Both the position numbers and the translations under genes were made by a program. A stretch of DNA of 64,000 nucleotides from Pseudoalteromonas sp. R3. Lineage in GTDB: Bacteria > Pseudomonadota > Gammaproteobacteria > Enterobacterales > Alteromonadaceae. The notes under the pieces are model-generated. The model made no database searches. It was not told the DNA's origin and saw only the letters and a list, made by a program, of their open reading frames with translations. This document shows positions 19,175 to 28,931 of the stretch, piece by piece. Each line of letters starts with the position of its first letter. Positions within the stretch are counted from its first letter, which is position 1. The DNA is taken from positions 2,666,001-2,730,000 of the forward strand of contig NZ_CP034835.1 of assembly GCF_004014715.1 (NCBI RefSeq), given 5' to 3'.

Positions 19175-19200
19175 AAAAGCGCCCCTAAGGCGCTTTCTTA
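19175..19200 (-). terminator. Intrinsic terminator of the SapC gene
   Basis: On the minus strand AAAGCGCC-ttag-GGGCGCTTT is followed by a run of T. It lies about 20 bp after the SapC stop. Confidence 0.8.
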
Positions 19201-19221
19201 CAATATGCTGTCGCTAGTGAC

Positions 19222-19932
19222 TTAGCTTGCCTGACGCTTAGCTTTCAGACGTGCCAAACGGCCAACCTGATGCGTTGAAGTCAGGAAAGAGAAGATAGGT
19301 GCCAGGTAACCACGCTTACGTAGTTCCAGATACTCTTCATCGCTTAGCTCGTTCAGCTTACGCTCGTCTACCAGGTAGATACCATTGATGTCTTTCTTCT
19401 CACCAGCGATTTCAACTGTCAGCGTTTGTTGTACAAGTAGCTCTTTCTCAGCCAGGTACTGTGTGAAAGCCTCAGTAACACGAGAAAACTCAATGTAGTT
19501 AACCAGTGCTTCTTTGCGGCGCTCAAGGTATTCTGTTTCTTTGCCATCTTCAAACAAAGCATTACCTTCTTCTTCACCAACCAGTGAACTCGCTTCGTCA
19601 ATCACGATGCCATATTGGTCTTGCTCTGGGTGCTTAACCAGACCAAACGGGTAACGAGATGCAGCCAGTGGCGCGATACCCGCAGTCCACTCGTCATCTT
19701 GTACAAACAGGTTTTCACCTGGCTCAAGGCCAAACAGCGCGACAGCCTGGAACTGACCACTTTCAGTGTTCTTAACAAATGCCATCGGGAATTCAGTCGC
19801 AACACGTGCAAACTCGTGCGCAACGACCGGGATCAAGTGCTGAGATTTCAAAAATTCTACGTTAATGCCATTTTTTACTTTAATGTTGGCATGTTTTTCG
19901 TTGTGTAAAGGCTGCACTTGTTGCTCCGCCAT
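19222..19932 (-). CDS. SapC family protein
   Basis: A 236-residue SapC-family protein (FLKSQHLIPVVAHEFARVATEFPMAFVKN shortened to IPVVAHEFARVATEFPMAF; EYLELRKRGYLAPIFSFLTS). The name comes from a Campylobacter surface-layer cluster, but the biochemical role is unknown. In many marine and aquatic proteobacteria SapC genes accompany TonB-dependent receptors and flavin halogenase-like genes in carbohydrate or oligomer uptake loci, exactly as seen here. It lies 86 bp after the halogenase gene and ends at a terminator. Confidence 0.85.
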   Translation of the reverse strand: MAEQQVQPLHNEKHANIKVKNGINVEFLKSQHLIPVVAHEFARVATEFPMAFVKNTESGQFQAVALFGLEPGENLFVQDDEWTAGIAPLAASRYPFGLVKHPEQDQYGIVIDEASSLVGEEEGNALFEDGKETEYLERRKEALVNYIEFSRVTEAFTQYLAEKELLVQQTLTVEIAGEKKDINGIYLVDERKLNELSDEEYLELRKRGYLAPIFSFLTSTHQVGRLARLKAKRQAS

Positions 19933-20018
19933 AATACTGCTCCGTTTTATCGTAAAGTTGTTATCTATATGCGTCCAAGGCTATAGCTTTTCAAGGTAAA
20001 AGAAAAGAAATATTGTCG

Positions 20019-21560
20019 TTAAATTCTTTGAAAGCCATATCTTGATGCTTTTGCAACCAGGTTGCTATGTGTATCCAACATGGTCCCAGCCTGAATTTGC
20101 CGCTGGGCTACCAGCTTTAACATAGCCTCCTGTTGTGACACTTGTTGTGGCGAAGGATATTTACAACGACTGGGATAGCCCATGCCGTATAATACATAGA
20201 GGTGATTCTCGAGTCTGAATACGTCCAAACTACTGACAAAATCATACTCGTTTGGAATGTCATTTCGCCATAATGCTAATTTCTGTTGCAGAGAATCGGG
20301 GATAGTTTCTGCAGCACGATTCATGCGCCAAAACTCACTGTCATCACGATTGGAAATGCAATAATGAAGCTTGATAAAATCGACTATTGATTGCCAGACA
20401 TGCGCCATATGCTGATTAAATTGCTTGGCAATTGCAGGCATTTCCTGTCGCTGAGTGGGAAGGCGCTTTGACAACATTCTGGCCGCTAAATCAAACACTA
20501 GCAGCCCTGTCGCTTCAAGCGGTTCAACAAAGCCTTGTGAAAGCCCGATACCGATACAATTTTTCACCCAAGCCTCTGCTCGAAAACCTACCTGCATTTT
20601 GATAAGCCGAGATTCGACAGCATTTTCAGACTTACCCAGGTAAGCACATAAATCACGATGAGCCTGCTCATGTGTTGTGAACTGATCACTATAGACATGA
20701 CCAACGCCCTTGCGGCTTTGTAAGCCAATATCCCAGATCCACCCAGCCTGCTGAGCTGTTGAAATAGTGTAAGGAGGAACTTCTTGTGCATGTTCATATG
20801 GAACCTGGGTAACCACAGCGTGGTTGGCAAATAACACGTCGCTTTTATCAATAAACGGCGTATTAAGCGCCTTACCAAGCAATAACGACTGGAAGCCACT
20901 GCAATCAATAAACAGATCGCCTTTAAGTACATCGCCTTGCTTTAGTTGTAATCCTGAGATAAATCCATCAGGCGCAATCTGTACTGATTCGACGTCGTCC
21001 TTTATATGATTTACCCGTCGATTTTTGACCGCATGCTCAGCTAATAACGCAGAAAACTTTCCTGCATCGAGGTGAAAGGCATAATTGATCATACGATCAT
21101 ATTCCGCATCGGTTATCAACTTAGGTGCTTTATTTTCCAGTGCAATATGCGTCTGAATAGAAACGCTTTGATCGAAGCGAGCTCTGGCCTCTGGTAACTG
21201 ATGCAACCAGTAAGGCAGCAGGTTAACCCCATTGACATTTGGGTCGTCAAAAGGATGAAAATAGCGATGGGGCTGCCCATTAACTGACTTGTTCCAGCCG
21301 ACAAAATGAATGCCATTTTTGAACGTAGCATCACACAAGCGAAATATATCAGACTCTCTGATCCCAAACTTTTTGAGGCTATCGACTATAACAGGTACAG
21401 TCCCTTCACCCACACCGATCGTGGGAATGTTAGGAGACTCAACTAGTGTAATAGTCACATCTTCAGCTACATCGACCGCCAAATGGTTCGCAGCCAGCCA
21501 ACCCGCCGTGCCACCGCCTACAATCACAATGTGTTTTATCTTGGTTTCTTCACCGTGCAC
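20019..21560 (-). CDS. Tryptophan halogenase family flavoprotein
   Basis: A 513-residue member of the FAD-dependent halogenase family. The dinucleotide motif GGGTAGWLAANHLA is at the N-terminus and ESPNIPTIGVGEGTVP follows. The halogenase signature WxWxIP appears as GWIWDIGLQ, without the proline, as in the many genomic homologues next to TonB receptors. Chlorination has not been shown for most of that group, so a halogenase activity is uncertain. Start is GTG 21560. It sits between the receptor and the SapC gene on the same strand. Confidence 0.82.
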   Translation of the reverse strand: MHGEETKIKHIVIVGGGTAGWLAANHLAVDVAEDVTITLVESPNIPTIGVGEGTVPVIVDSLKKFGIRESDIFRLCDATFKNGIHFVGWNKSVNGQPHRYFHPFDDPNVNGVNLLPYWLHQLPEARARFDQSVSIQTHIALENKAPKLITDAEYDRMINYAFHLDAGKFSALLAEHAVKNRRVNHIKDDVESVQIAPDGFISGLQLKQGDVLKGDLFIDCSGFQSLLLGKALNTPFIDKSDVLFANHAVVTQVPYEHAQEVPPYTISTAQQAGWIWDIGLQSRKGVGHVYSDQFTTHEQAHRDLCAYLGKSENAVESRLIKMQVGFRAEAWVKNCIGIGLSQGFVEPLEATGLLVFDLAARMLSKRLPTQRQEMPAIAKQFNQHMAHVWQSIVDFIKLHYCISNRDDSEFWRMNRAAETIPDSLQQKLALWRNDIPNEYDFVSSLDVFRLENHLYVLYGMGYPSRCKYPSPQQVSQQEAMLKLVAQRQIQAGTMLDTHSNLVAKASRYGFQRI

Positions 21561-21656
21561 AACTCACCCCGTAACCACTTAAAAGAGTACATTGGACAAA
21601 CACGCAATTTCTATTTTTACCCGAATGCCAGTGCTATCTTGCCATAAAGTAGGCAT

Positions 21657-21688
21657 AAAAAAGCCCCACTATTTAAGCAGGGCTTTTC
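21657..21688 (-). terminator. Intrinsic terminator after the TonB receptor gene
   Basis: On the minus strand AAAAGCCC...GGGCTTTTTT forms a stem with a T-run just after the receptor stop at 21701. It may reduce transcription into the halogenase gene. Confidence 0.75.
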
Positions 21689-21700
21689 CAAACAACAAAA

Positions 21701-24400
21701 TTAGAAACGTAAGTTTGCACCCAGTGCAATCTTGCGCTCACCTACATAGCTCCATGCAGGGAAATTGTGTTTTGTTTCTTCTTTCAGAAGACCGTCAGAA
21801 CCTGAGATACCAATCTGGTAGCTGTCTTCTTCAAGAATGTTTACAACTTCAAACGTAAGGCTAACGTTGTCGTTCACCTGATAGTTACCTGTGAAGTCCA
21901 AAGTACCGAAGTCCATGTGCTCACGTGACGAGTAGAAACCCGTTTCACGGATCATGAATTCAGAACGCCAGTTGTACGCCAGACGAGCGCCGAAGTCATC
22001 GTTCTCGTAGTAACCAACTAAGTTAACAGTATGGTCAGAACTGTCTGAGAAGCGGCCGATACGGTCGTCGAAGTTTGTTTCTTCTGACGAGCTGTCTGCA
22101 TAGGTGTAGTTAACAATCGCACCAAAACCATTGTCAAACGCGTGCTGAAGTTGAAGCTCAAGACCAATAACATCACCACCGTCGCCATTTACGCGGTTAA
22201 CAATGTTCCAAACGTCACAGTTACACGCAGGATCTTTGATACCAATTGACTGATTAGGTGTTGTTGACGATGTCACGAAAGTTTCAATGTCTTTGTAGAA
22301 GAAAGTCGCACTCGCAAAGTTACTGTCGCCGTAGTAATACTCGTAAGACACATCAAGTTGAGTCGCTTTGAACGGCTCCAGACCTGGATTACCGGTCACT
22401 TCCTGCTGGTCATTCGGGTTTTCATTGTCATACCCACTCAGGCTGGAACGAGCAAATACATCCTGATAGTTCGGACGGCTGATAACCTGTGCGATTGAGC
22501 CTCTCAGGATAGTATCTTCATCCAGGTCGTATGCGATGTTGAAGCTAGGCAGGATATCTGAGTAATCCGCTTCTTTGTTAGACAAAGTTTTCGCTTTTAG
22601 TGCATTACCACCGTAGAAGTTACCCGAATCAGTAATACCTGTTACCGTGATGTCTGAGCCATAGTAGTCACTGTTTACGTCTGTAGAGATGTAACGCAGA
22701 CCAAAGTTACCGCGGTAGTTTTCACCACTGAAATCAGCCATTACATAAAACGCAAAGTTTTCTTCTTCAAGTGCGGCATAACCACTGCGGTCACGCACAT
22801 ATTCGCTGAAGTTCTGCGCTGTGTGGTTAAACATCGCATCCAGGTGTGGACCTGGGATAGTGATATATTCGAAGCCTGCTTCGTTTACACCATTGCCATA
22901 TAGTTGTGCTGGTGCAATATCAGCAATATCAGCAATCACACTGGTTGGATCATTTTCATCACTCAGTACCGGCGCGCCATTCGCATCACGCTGAATGTTC
23001 GCCAGGCCTTTGAAGTTATCTTCTTCAACCTTGTGGTTAGTGAATCGTGCACCAACATGAACGGCAGTGATGATGTCATGATCAAGCATGAACTTAGTGT
23101 CAAGTTGTGCGTACGTCTCTTCATCCGTATTCGGCTGATTACGTACAGCCCATGCTGCTACGCCTGGGCTACCCTCATTCCAGTGACCAACGCGATAATC
23201 GTTTTCTTTTAGCTGGATTTTAATACGCTTTCCAGTCATGTCGATCATGCCGTAGCGATCTTCATGAGAACCGATCAAACCACCGTAGTTTGTTTGCGCT
23301 TCTGTACCACCAGTTGCTTCTGAACGACCAATACGACCAGAAATTTCAAACGTGTCACGTTTGAATTCAAAGCCAAAATCAACCGTTTCAGACTCCATCT
23401 TCGCACGACGTGCAAACGCCTGTAGCCAAGACGGATTATCAGTTGGTGTCGCCGCTGTAGCTTCAGATAGCATACATACGCCATCCGGGTTCTCACCTAA
23501 ACAGTTGGCACCGGCCTGGAAGATCCAGAAGCTGCTGTTGTTGTTGTTCGCTTCAAGCTCAAGGTTCATATAAGTCAGATCGAACGACAACTCGTCTGTT
23601 GGCGCGTATTGAAAAGCCACATTAGTCGCTGTTCTTTCACGCTCTTGCAGGAAGTAGTTAGCAGAAACTGCGCCATTCCAGCCTGCCAATGATTCGTTAC
23701 CACGACGAACATAATCTGTTTCTTGTACAGCCAAAGCTGCAAGTACACCAAATGTTTCGTCATCGTTTTTGTAGCTTGCAAGGCCACTGTAAGCAGGGTC
23801 CCACTGCTCAGACTGGCTTGAATATACGCTCTTAACAGAAGCGAAAACGGTTCCGGAATCCAGGTCTAGTGGTTTACGGGTTTTTACGTTAACAGTACCA
23901 CCAACACCACCTTCAACAATGTTTGCTTGTGAAGACTTGTATACATCGATGCCTGAGATAAGTTCAGGCGGCAACAATGTGTAATTGAAGCTACGGTCAA
24001 TAGCTTGCTCTGTATACCAACCTGTTGAAGCAACGTTCTGGCCATTCAGAGTTGTCAACGTTAGCTGACTCGATGCACCACGAATAGACACTTGCTGGCC
24101 CTGACCAAACTGACGGCTAACGGCTACGCCCGGGATACGACCTAAGGCTTCACCCACATCACTGTCTGGGAACTTACCGATATCTTCTGCGGATACCGCA
24201 TCCACAACGCTGGTTGCAAATCGTTTAGTATTAACAGCTTCGGCCAATGAGCGGCGGATACCACGCACCTCAATGACTTCAACGTCTTCTTTAACGCCAG
24301 TCTGGTTATCTTCAGCATACGCCACGCCTGTCACACCCGTACTCAGGATGAGGCCAACCTTAGCTGCCAGTAAGCTTTTTTTAAAATTATTAGCTAACAC
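21701..24400 (-). CDS. TonB-dependent outer-membrane receptor
   Basis: An 899-residue receptor: signal peptide (NNFKKSLLAAKVGLILSTGV...AYA), plug domain (EVIEVRGIRRSLAEAVNTKR, DVGEALGRIPGVAVSRQFG, VEGGVGGTVNVKTRKP) and a 22-strand-type barrel ending in the aromatic signature GANLRF. This long 'TonB-dependent receptor' subtype, next to halogenase and SapC genes, is usually tied to oligosaccharide uptake, though the substrate cannot be read here. Start is GTG 24400 with AAGGGG upstream. Two palindromic operators lie in the 720-bp leader region. Energy would come from a TonB complex such as the one at 62-64 kb. Confidence 0.92.
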   Translation of the reverse strand: MLANNFKKSLLAAKVGLILSTGVTGVAYAEDNQTGVKEDVEVIEVRGIRRSLAEAVNTKRFATSVVDAVSAEDIGKFPDSDVGEALGRIPGVAVSRQFGQGQQVSIRGASSQLTLTTLNGQNVASTGWYTEQAIDRSFNYTLLPPELISGIDVYKSSQANIVEGGVGGTVNVKTRKPLDLDSGTVFASVKSVYSSQSEQWDPAYSGLASYKNDDETFGVLAALAVQETDYVRRGNESLAGWNGAVSANYFLQERERTATNVAFQYAPTDELSFDLTYMNLELEANNNNSSFWIFQAGANCLGENPDGVCMLSEATAATPTDNPSWLQAFARRAKMESETVDFGFEFKRDTFEISGRIGRSEATGGTEAQTNYGGLIGSHEDRYGMIDMTGKRIKIQLKENDYRVGHWNEGSPGVAAWAVRNQPNTDEETYAQLDTKFMLDHDIITAVHVGARFTNHKVEEDNFKGLANIQRDANGAPVLSDENDPTSVIADIADIAPAQLYGNGVNEAGFEYITIPGPHLDAMFNHTAQNFSEYVRDRSGYAALEEENFAFYVMADFSGENYRGNFGLRYISTDVNSDYYGSDITVTGITDSGNFYGGNALKAKTLSNKEADYSDILPSFNIAYDLDEDTILRGSIAQVISRPNYQDVFARSSLSGYDNENPNDQQEVTGNPGLEPFKATQLDVSYEYYYGDSNFASATFFYKDIETFVTSSTTPNQSIGIKDPACNCDVWNIVNRVNGDGGDVIGLELQLQHAFDNGFGAIVNYTYADSSSEETNFDDRIGRFSDSSDHTVNLVGYYENDDFGARLAYNWRSEFMIRETGFYSSREHMDFGTLDFTGNYQVNDNVSLTFEVVNILEEDSYQIGISGSDGLLKEETKHNFPAWSYVGERKIALGANLRF

Positions 24401-24453
24401 AGGATTCCCCTTGAATCATTTTGTTGGTTTTTAAATCACTTCTGCCCAGTGAT

Positions 24454-24471
24454 GATGACAACGCTGTCATC
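24454..24471. promoter_or_regulatory. Palindromic operator, proximal copy
   Basis: GATGACAACGCTGTCATC has seven-base perfect arms around ACGC. It lies 54 bp before the receptor start. It is of the type bound by LacI-family repressors in Alteromonadales sugar regulons (family knowledge from memory). Confidence 0.7.
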
Positions 24472-24771
24472 TAATAACAAACCATACACCCAAAATTACA
24501 GATTCGCTACATCTTTTTGTGTGGCTAACATAAGATTTTTTCAACAAAAATCTAACCCACTGATATAGAAAGAATAAATAATTATCTGGTTATAGTTTGT
24601 TACAAACGAGGTGAATATATCACAAGCTATGCGCTTTTTGACAGTGATTGCGATGAGTTATGTAGAAGATTTGGACCTAATTAATAAACTAATCTAATGA
24701 GGATGATGTTTACTATCTGATTATTCCATAGACGTTCGGGCAGAAGCGTATTCAAGGTGATAATAGATCTC

Positions 24772-24789
24772 AATGACAACGCTGTCATT
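24772..24789. promoter_or_regulatory. Palindromic operator, distal copy
   Basis: AATGACAACGCTGTCATT repeats the same 16-base core as the proximal copy, 318 bp further upstream. Two identical cores in one intergenic region suggest cooperative binding or DNA looping by one repressor. Confidence 0.7.
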
Positions 24790-25069
24790 TTATCTTTTTC
24801 ATCATTGGTTTGTCCAGTGTATTTGTATGACAAATTCGCGACGGGCCCTTTAGTTTCGACATTTTGCGTCATTTGAATACTGTAAAACAAATACTTAACT
24901 CTGATCGAGAAGCTGAAAAATTATCACGTCCCTGTCATTTCTGGTTTGTTTTGGATGAAGCCGTCCCTTGGATGACAAGGAGCATATAAAGTACTCCCCG
25001 ACTTCGAAAGCTCAATCGTCTGGAATAAATAATATGATCTCACAGCGCTGTGGTCGCCATCTAACAAAA

Positions 25070-25098
25070 AAGCCCGGTTGAATAACTCACCGGGCTTG
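25070..25098 (-). terminator. Intrinsic terminator of htpG
   Basis: AAGCCCGGT...ACCGGGCTT stem with a T-run on the minus strand, 25 bp after the htpG stop. Confidence 0.8.
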
Positions 25099-25122
25099 TT
25101 ATTAAACAGAGCTGTTTTTCGC

Positions 25123-27039
25123 TTATTTGCTCAAATCAAGCATCAGCTTATTCAGACGAGCCACAAAGCCGGCTGGGTCTTTTAGGCTGCCGCGCTCTGC
25201 AAGCAGAGCCTGATCCAGTAATACTTCTGACCACTGTGCAAATTTGTCTTCGTCCTGTTCAACATTCAGGTGTTTAACCAACTGATGTTCAGGGTTCAGC
25301 TCAAAAATTGGCTTAGACTCTGGCGCAGACTGACCAATAGACTCCATCAGTTTCTGCATCTGTGAACTCATATCATGGTCATCTACCACAACACACGCAG
25401 GAGAGTCCGTCAGTCGGTGCGTAAAACGAACTTCTTTCACTTTATCGCCCAGCGCTTCTTTAATGCGCTCTACCAGACCTTCAACCTGCTTCTCGCTCTC
25501 TTCCTGTGCTTTTTTGCTTTCTTCATCTTCCATATCGCCCAGGTCCAGGTCACCACGGGTGATAGACTGGAACGGCTTCTCAGCAAATTCTGTCAGATGG
25601 CTCATCATCCACTCATCAACGCGGTCTGACAGTAATAGTACTTCGATGCCTTTCTTGCGGAAGATCTCAAGGTGTGGTGAACTCTTAGCCGCTTCAAAGC
25701 TGTCAGCAACCACGTAGTAAATCTTGTCCTGGCCTTCAGCCATACGCTCGATATACTGCTCAAGCGATACATTTTGGACGCTCTCGTCAGTGTGGGTAGA
25801 GCTGAAACGCAGTAACTTCGCAATCGCTTCTTTATTAGCAGCGTCTTCAGCCGGACCCTCTTTGATAACCTGACCAAACTCGTTCCAGAAAGTCTGATAG
25901 TCTTCCGGCTTGTTCTTACCCATGCGATCAAGCATCTTAAGGATACGAGACGTGCATCCTTTACGGATCGCCTGAGTGACTTTGTTATCTTGTAAAATTT
26001 CACGCGATACGTTCAACGGCAGGTCGTTTGAATCCAACAGACCTTTTACAAAACGCAGGTAGCTAGGCATAAACTGTTCTGCGTCATCCATAATGAACAC
26101 GCGCTGTACGTACAACTTCAGACCTGTCTGACGATCACGGTTCCACATGTCGAATGGCGCTTTCTTTGGAATATACAGTAGGCTGGTGTATTCCGTTTTA
26201 CCTTCTACTTTATTGTGTGCCCAGGTCAGTGGCTCTTCCCAGTCGTGGCCCACATGTTTATAGAACTCTTTATATTCTTCGTCGCTGATCTCAGACTTAT
26301 CGCGAGTCCACAGTGCAGTGGCACGGTTGATGCCTTCCCACTCGCCTGGCTGAGCTTCAATTTTCTCGCCATCCGGACCTTCTGATTCAGGTACCGGCGC
26401 TTTGAACATTTCTACCGGGATAGAGATGTGATCAGAGTACTTAGTCACGATTGAACGAAGACGGAAGTCATCGGCAAATTCCAGCTCTTCTTCACGTAAG
26501 TGAAGAATAATTTCAGTACCACGCTCTGCTTTTTCAATATCTGCCAGTGTGTATTCGCCTTCGCCTTTTGACTGCCACTCAACCGCCTGAGTTTCGCCTG
26601 CTTTACGGGTACGCACAGTTACCTCGTCAGCAACGATAAAGGCAGAGTAAAAACCTACCCCAAACTGACCAATCAGCTGAGAGTCTTTTGCTTCATCACC
26701 TGTCAGGTTCTTAAAGAATTCTGCTGTGCCTGACTTAGCGATAGTCCCTAATGAGCTGATCACTTCGTCACGAGTCATACCAATACCATTGTCAGAAATG
26801 GTTACCGTCTTCGCGTCTTTGTCGGCGCTGATACGTACGCGCAGCTCAGCGTCACCTTCGTACAGGTCGCCGTTTTGCAGCGCTAAGAAACGCAGCTTGT
26901 CTGCGGCATCCGACGCATTAGAAACCAGCTCACGTAAAAAGATCTCTTTGTTTGAGTACAAACTGTGGATCATCAGTTGAAGCAACTGCTTCGTATTGGC
27001 ACTAAATGAATGATTTTCTTTAGTATTTTCTGTAGTCAT
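25123..27039 (-). CDS. htpG: Chaperone HtpG (bacterial Hsp90)
   Basis: About 638 residues, full length. Hsp90 signatures are present: [27 protein letters not shown] form (TISDNGIGM), [11 protein letters not shown], and the middle-domain [19 protein letters not shown] in part. It is an ATP-dependent dimeric chaperone in the cytoplasm. ATG at 27039 is chosen over GTG 27048 because AGGG sits eight bases upstream. It follows recR on the same strand, as in E. coli, with its own promoter in the gap. Confidence 0.96.
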   Translation of the reverse strand: MTTENTKENHSFSANTKQLLQLMIHSLYSNKEIFLRELVSNASDAADKLRFLALQNGDLYEGDAELRVRISADKDAKTVTISDNGIGMTRDEVISSLGTIAKSGTAEFFKNLTGDEAKDSQLIGQFGVGFYSAFIVADEVTVRTRKAGETQAVEWQSKGEGEYTLADIEKAERGTEIILHLREEELEFADDFRLRSIVTKYSDHISIPVEMFKAPVPESEGPDGEKIEAQPGEWEGINRATALWTRDKSEISDEEYKEFYKHVGHDWEEPLTWAHNKVEGKTEYTSLLYIPKKAPFDMWNRDRQTGLKLYVQRVFIMDDAEQFMPSYLRFVKGLLDSNDLPLNVSREILQDNKVTQAIRKGCTSRILKMLDRMGKNKPEDYQTFWNEFGQVIKEGPAEDAANKEAIAKLLRFSSTHTDESVQNVSLEQYIERMAEGQDKIYYVVADSFEAAKSSPHLEIFRKKGIEVLLLSDRVDEWMMSHLTEFAEKPFQSITRGDLDLGDMEDEESKKAQEESEKQVEGLVERIKEALGDKVKEVRFTHRLTDSPACVVVDDHDMSSQMQKLMESIGQSAPESKPIFELNPEHQLVKHLNVEQDEDKFAQWSEVLLDQALLAERGSLKDPAGFVARLNKLMLDLSK

Positions 27040-27109
27040 TTGGTACACCCTAACTTATTTGGTACACAATAGTAGTACATAGTTAATCAGTTAACTTGCG
27101 TTATGCTCA

Positions 27110-27139
27110 GGTATATTGTGCTGGGTAAGAATTTTTCAA
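27110..27139 (-). promoter_or_regulatory. Predicted promoter of htpG
   Basis: TTGAAA at 27139-27134, an 18-base spacer and TATACC at 27115-27110 fit a sigma-70 promoter. The upstream CCTTGAA context also resembles a heat-shock sigma-32 -35 box, but no convincing CCCCAT -10 is spaced correctly. Confidence 0.4.
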
Positions 27140-27191
27140 GGGGGAGAAATGAAAAAAGTTATGGATAGTATATTTCCGAACCCAAAAAACA

Positions 27192-27213
27192 TAAAAAGCC
27201 CTGGCGGGCTTTC
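27192..27213 (-). terminator. Intrinsic terminator of recR
   Basis: AAAGCCC-gcca-GGGCTTT with a T-run on the minus strand, starting directly after the recR stop. It separates recR from htpG. Confidence 0.75.
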
Positions 27214-27214
27214 A

Positions 27215-27814
27215 CTAAATCGCCTTTCGGCCACTAAAGGCATGCATCAGGGTCATACCATCGACCAGCTCCAGCTCACCGCCAACCGGCATTCCATGTG
27301 CGATCCGCGAAGCGGTCACGTTATGTTGGTGGCACATCTCACCAATAAAGTGTGCTGTCGCCTCCCCTTCGACCGTTGGATTCGTTGCAAGGATTACCTC
27401 ATTAATGTTGCCATTGGCCAGGGTTCTTTCCAGCACATCCATACCGATTTCGTTCGGGCCTATACCATCGAGGGGTGACAAATGGCCCATCAATACAAAA
27501 TATACCCCCTGATACTGACCGGTTTGCTCAATGGCCAGTACATCACTTGGAGACTCGACCACACACAATAGCCCGGTATCCTGACGTTTTACGTTGCTAC
27601 AGATATCACATACCGGCGTTTCTGAAAACGTACGGCAGGATTCGCAATGGCCAATTTTATCCATCGCCTGCAGCAGACTCTGCCCAAGTGCAGTGCCACC
27701 GCTGCGATCTCTTTCGAGTAAGTGAAAGGCAATTCGCTGAGCCGATTTAGGTCCAATGCCAGGTAAACAACGCAGAGACTCAACCAAAGCTGAAAGTGAA
27801 GGTGATAATTGCAT
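27215..27814 (-). CDS. recR: Recombination protein RecR
   Basis: A 199-residue full-length RecR: N-terminal HhH ([21 protein letters not shown], seen as [14 protein letters not shown]), a four-cysteine zinc finger (CESC...CDIC), and a Toprim domain ([15 protein letters not shown]). RecR works with RecF and RecO to load RecA on gapped DNA. Normally it follows ybaB directly; here ybaB is about 24 kb away on the same strand. Confidence 0.96.
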   Translation of the reverse strand: MQLSPSLSALVESLRCLPGIGPKSAQRIAFHLLERDRSGGTALGQSLLQAMDKIGHCESCRTFSETPVCDICSNVKRQDTGLLCVVESPSDVLAIEQTGQYQGVYFVLMGHLSPLDGIGPNEIGMDVLERTLANGNINEVILATNPTVEGEATAHFIGEMCHQHNVTASRIAHGMPVGGELELVDGMTLMHAFSGRKAI

Positions 27815-28005
27815 AGTAAAGCATTCTTAATCTTTGACAGTGTATCGATATAGCAAGCTGGGTACACGGGTGGCAACCGACCGACGTATATTACACTGTT
27901 CTAATTCGTTTAATGGTCGCCATCTTACTATGGCTGACATGACAGCGACAAGCCAAAGATACTAGATAAACCGGATACCGCTGAGAGAAAAAAGGCGGGC
28001 AATCG

Positions 28006-28062
28006 GAGAAGATTGGATCTCATGGGTAAGAGTGAATACCCGCCTGAAGGACGCAAATTGTG
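28006..28062 (-). terminator. Long hairpin after the MlaC-like gene
   Basis: On the minus strand AGGCGGG and CCCGCCT close a loop of about 40 bases, followed by TTTTTT. It sits in the 270-bp gap between recR and the MlaC-like gene, which otherwise shows nothing. Confidence 0.5.
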
Positions 28063-28084
28063 TCTTAAATTAAATCTGTAACAG

Positions 28085-28696
28085 TTAGCTCTTCGCAATC
28101 AGCTCTTTGCTTACCTGATCTATCCCTACTTCGCTGATCCGCGCTGTGATCTCTTTTTGCTTTGCACTGAGTAAAGAAATACTTTCAGCAACCAAATCAT
28201 ATACCTGCCACTCACCGGATTTGTTTTTACGGAACTTAAACACGATGTCGATAGTTGGCGCGTTGGGTTCAACGATTTCGGACTTGACCGATGCAAATTT
28301 GCTGTCACTACTTACCACCGGCTCGATAAAATTAACCTGTTGGCCCTTGTAGCTCATCAGTGCATTCGCATAAGTGTTTGCCAGGTACTGCTCTACCGCA
28401 TCAATAAAGGTCACTGCCTGCTCACGCTTGAGCCCACGGACATGTTTACCAAGCAATTTAAAAGACACGTATTTAATGTCGATATGTGGCATCAGTTGTG
28501 CGCGTACCAACTTTTTAAGCTCTGCTTTCTTCTGAGCCTCTTCCAGCGTATTCAACTTGCTAATGTCTACAAACAACTGATCGCCCACTGATTTGATCAG
28601 GCCATAAGGGTTGCTTTGTGTATCAGTCGCAGCAAAGCTGTGTAAGCTGCTAAACGTCAATAGTGCCACCAGCATAAGTTGCATTAGTCTTTTCAT
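28085..28696 (-). CDS. MlaC/Ttg2D-family phospholipid-binding protein
   Basis: A 203-residue periplasmic protein with signal peptide (MKRLMQLMLVALLTFSSLHSFA). The MlaC fold is indicated by VRGLKREQAVTFIDAVEQYL, ANALMSYKGQQV and the C-terminal WQVYDLVAESISLL. MlaC shuttles phospholipid between the outer-membrane MlaA complex and the inner-membrane MlaFEDB transporter. None of those partners is next to this gene, so it stands alone. It is divergent from the PagL-like gene, and a palindrome shared with the RND promoter lies between them. Confidence 0.85.
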   Translation of the reverse strand: MKRLMQLMLVALLTFSSLHSFAATDTQSNPYGLIKSVGDQLFVDISKLNTLEEAQKKAELKKLVRAQLMPHIDIKYVSFKLLGKHVRGLKREQAVTFIDAVEQYLANTYANALMSYKGQQVNFIEPVVSSDSKFASVKSEIVEPNAPTIDIVFKFRKNKSGEWQVYDLVAESISLLSAKQKEITARISEVGIDQVSKELIAKS

Positions 28697-28773
28697 GATC
28701 CGCTCCGGTATATGTTAATGGAGCAAGTTTAACGCTAACTTTGCAGATGAAAAACACACAAATTAGCACCATA

Positions 28774-28794
28774 TTAGTGCCACAACGGCACCAA
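28774..28794. promoter_or_regulatory. LysR-type palindrome, copy 1 (mlaC-like/pagL-like)
   Basis: GTGCCACAACGGCAC flanked by TTA and CAA, within the divergent promoter region 28697-28931. It differs from the RND/LysR copy (40904-40924) at only two central bases out of 21. Further half sites (TTAGCACC, TTAGTGCCA) flank it at about 28763 and 28829. Confidence 0.65.
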
Positions 28795-28931
28795 TTATTT
28801 TTTAATTAAAAATCAAACACCTAACCATTTAGTGCCATTTCAGCATCAATATCTTGTCATTTAGTGGCTGTTTATTGTCAATACATATGCCGACAATACC
28901 TGTATTCACTTATACTGAATTGGTTTTCATT

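Larger units (their letters stand above)
24401..25069. other. AT-rich intergenic region between receptor and htpG
   Basis: About 670 bp with no credible gene. It holds the two operators above and a strongly AT-rich middle part (24480-24700) where the receptor promoter must lie. Open frames here lack ribosome sites and family resemblance. Confidence 0.6.

Noticed and set aside
24681..24890. 69-residue minus-strand frame in the receptor leader
   Set aside because: It contains the distal operator, is AT-rich and lacks a ribosome site.
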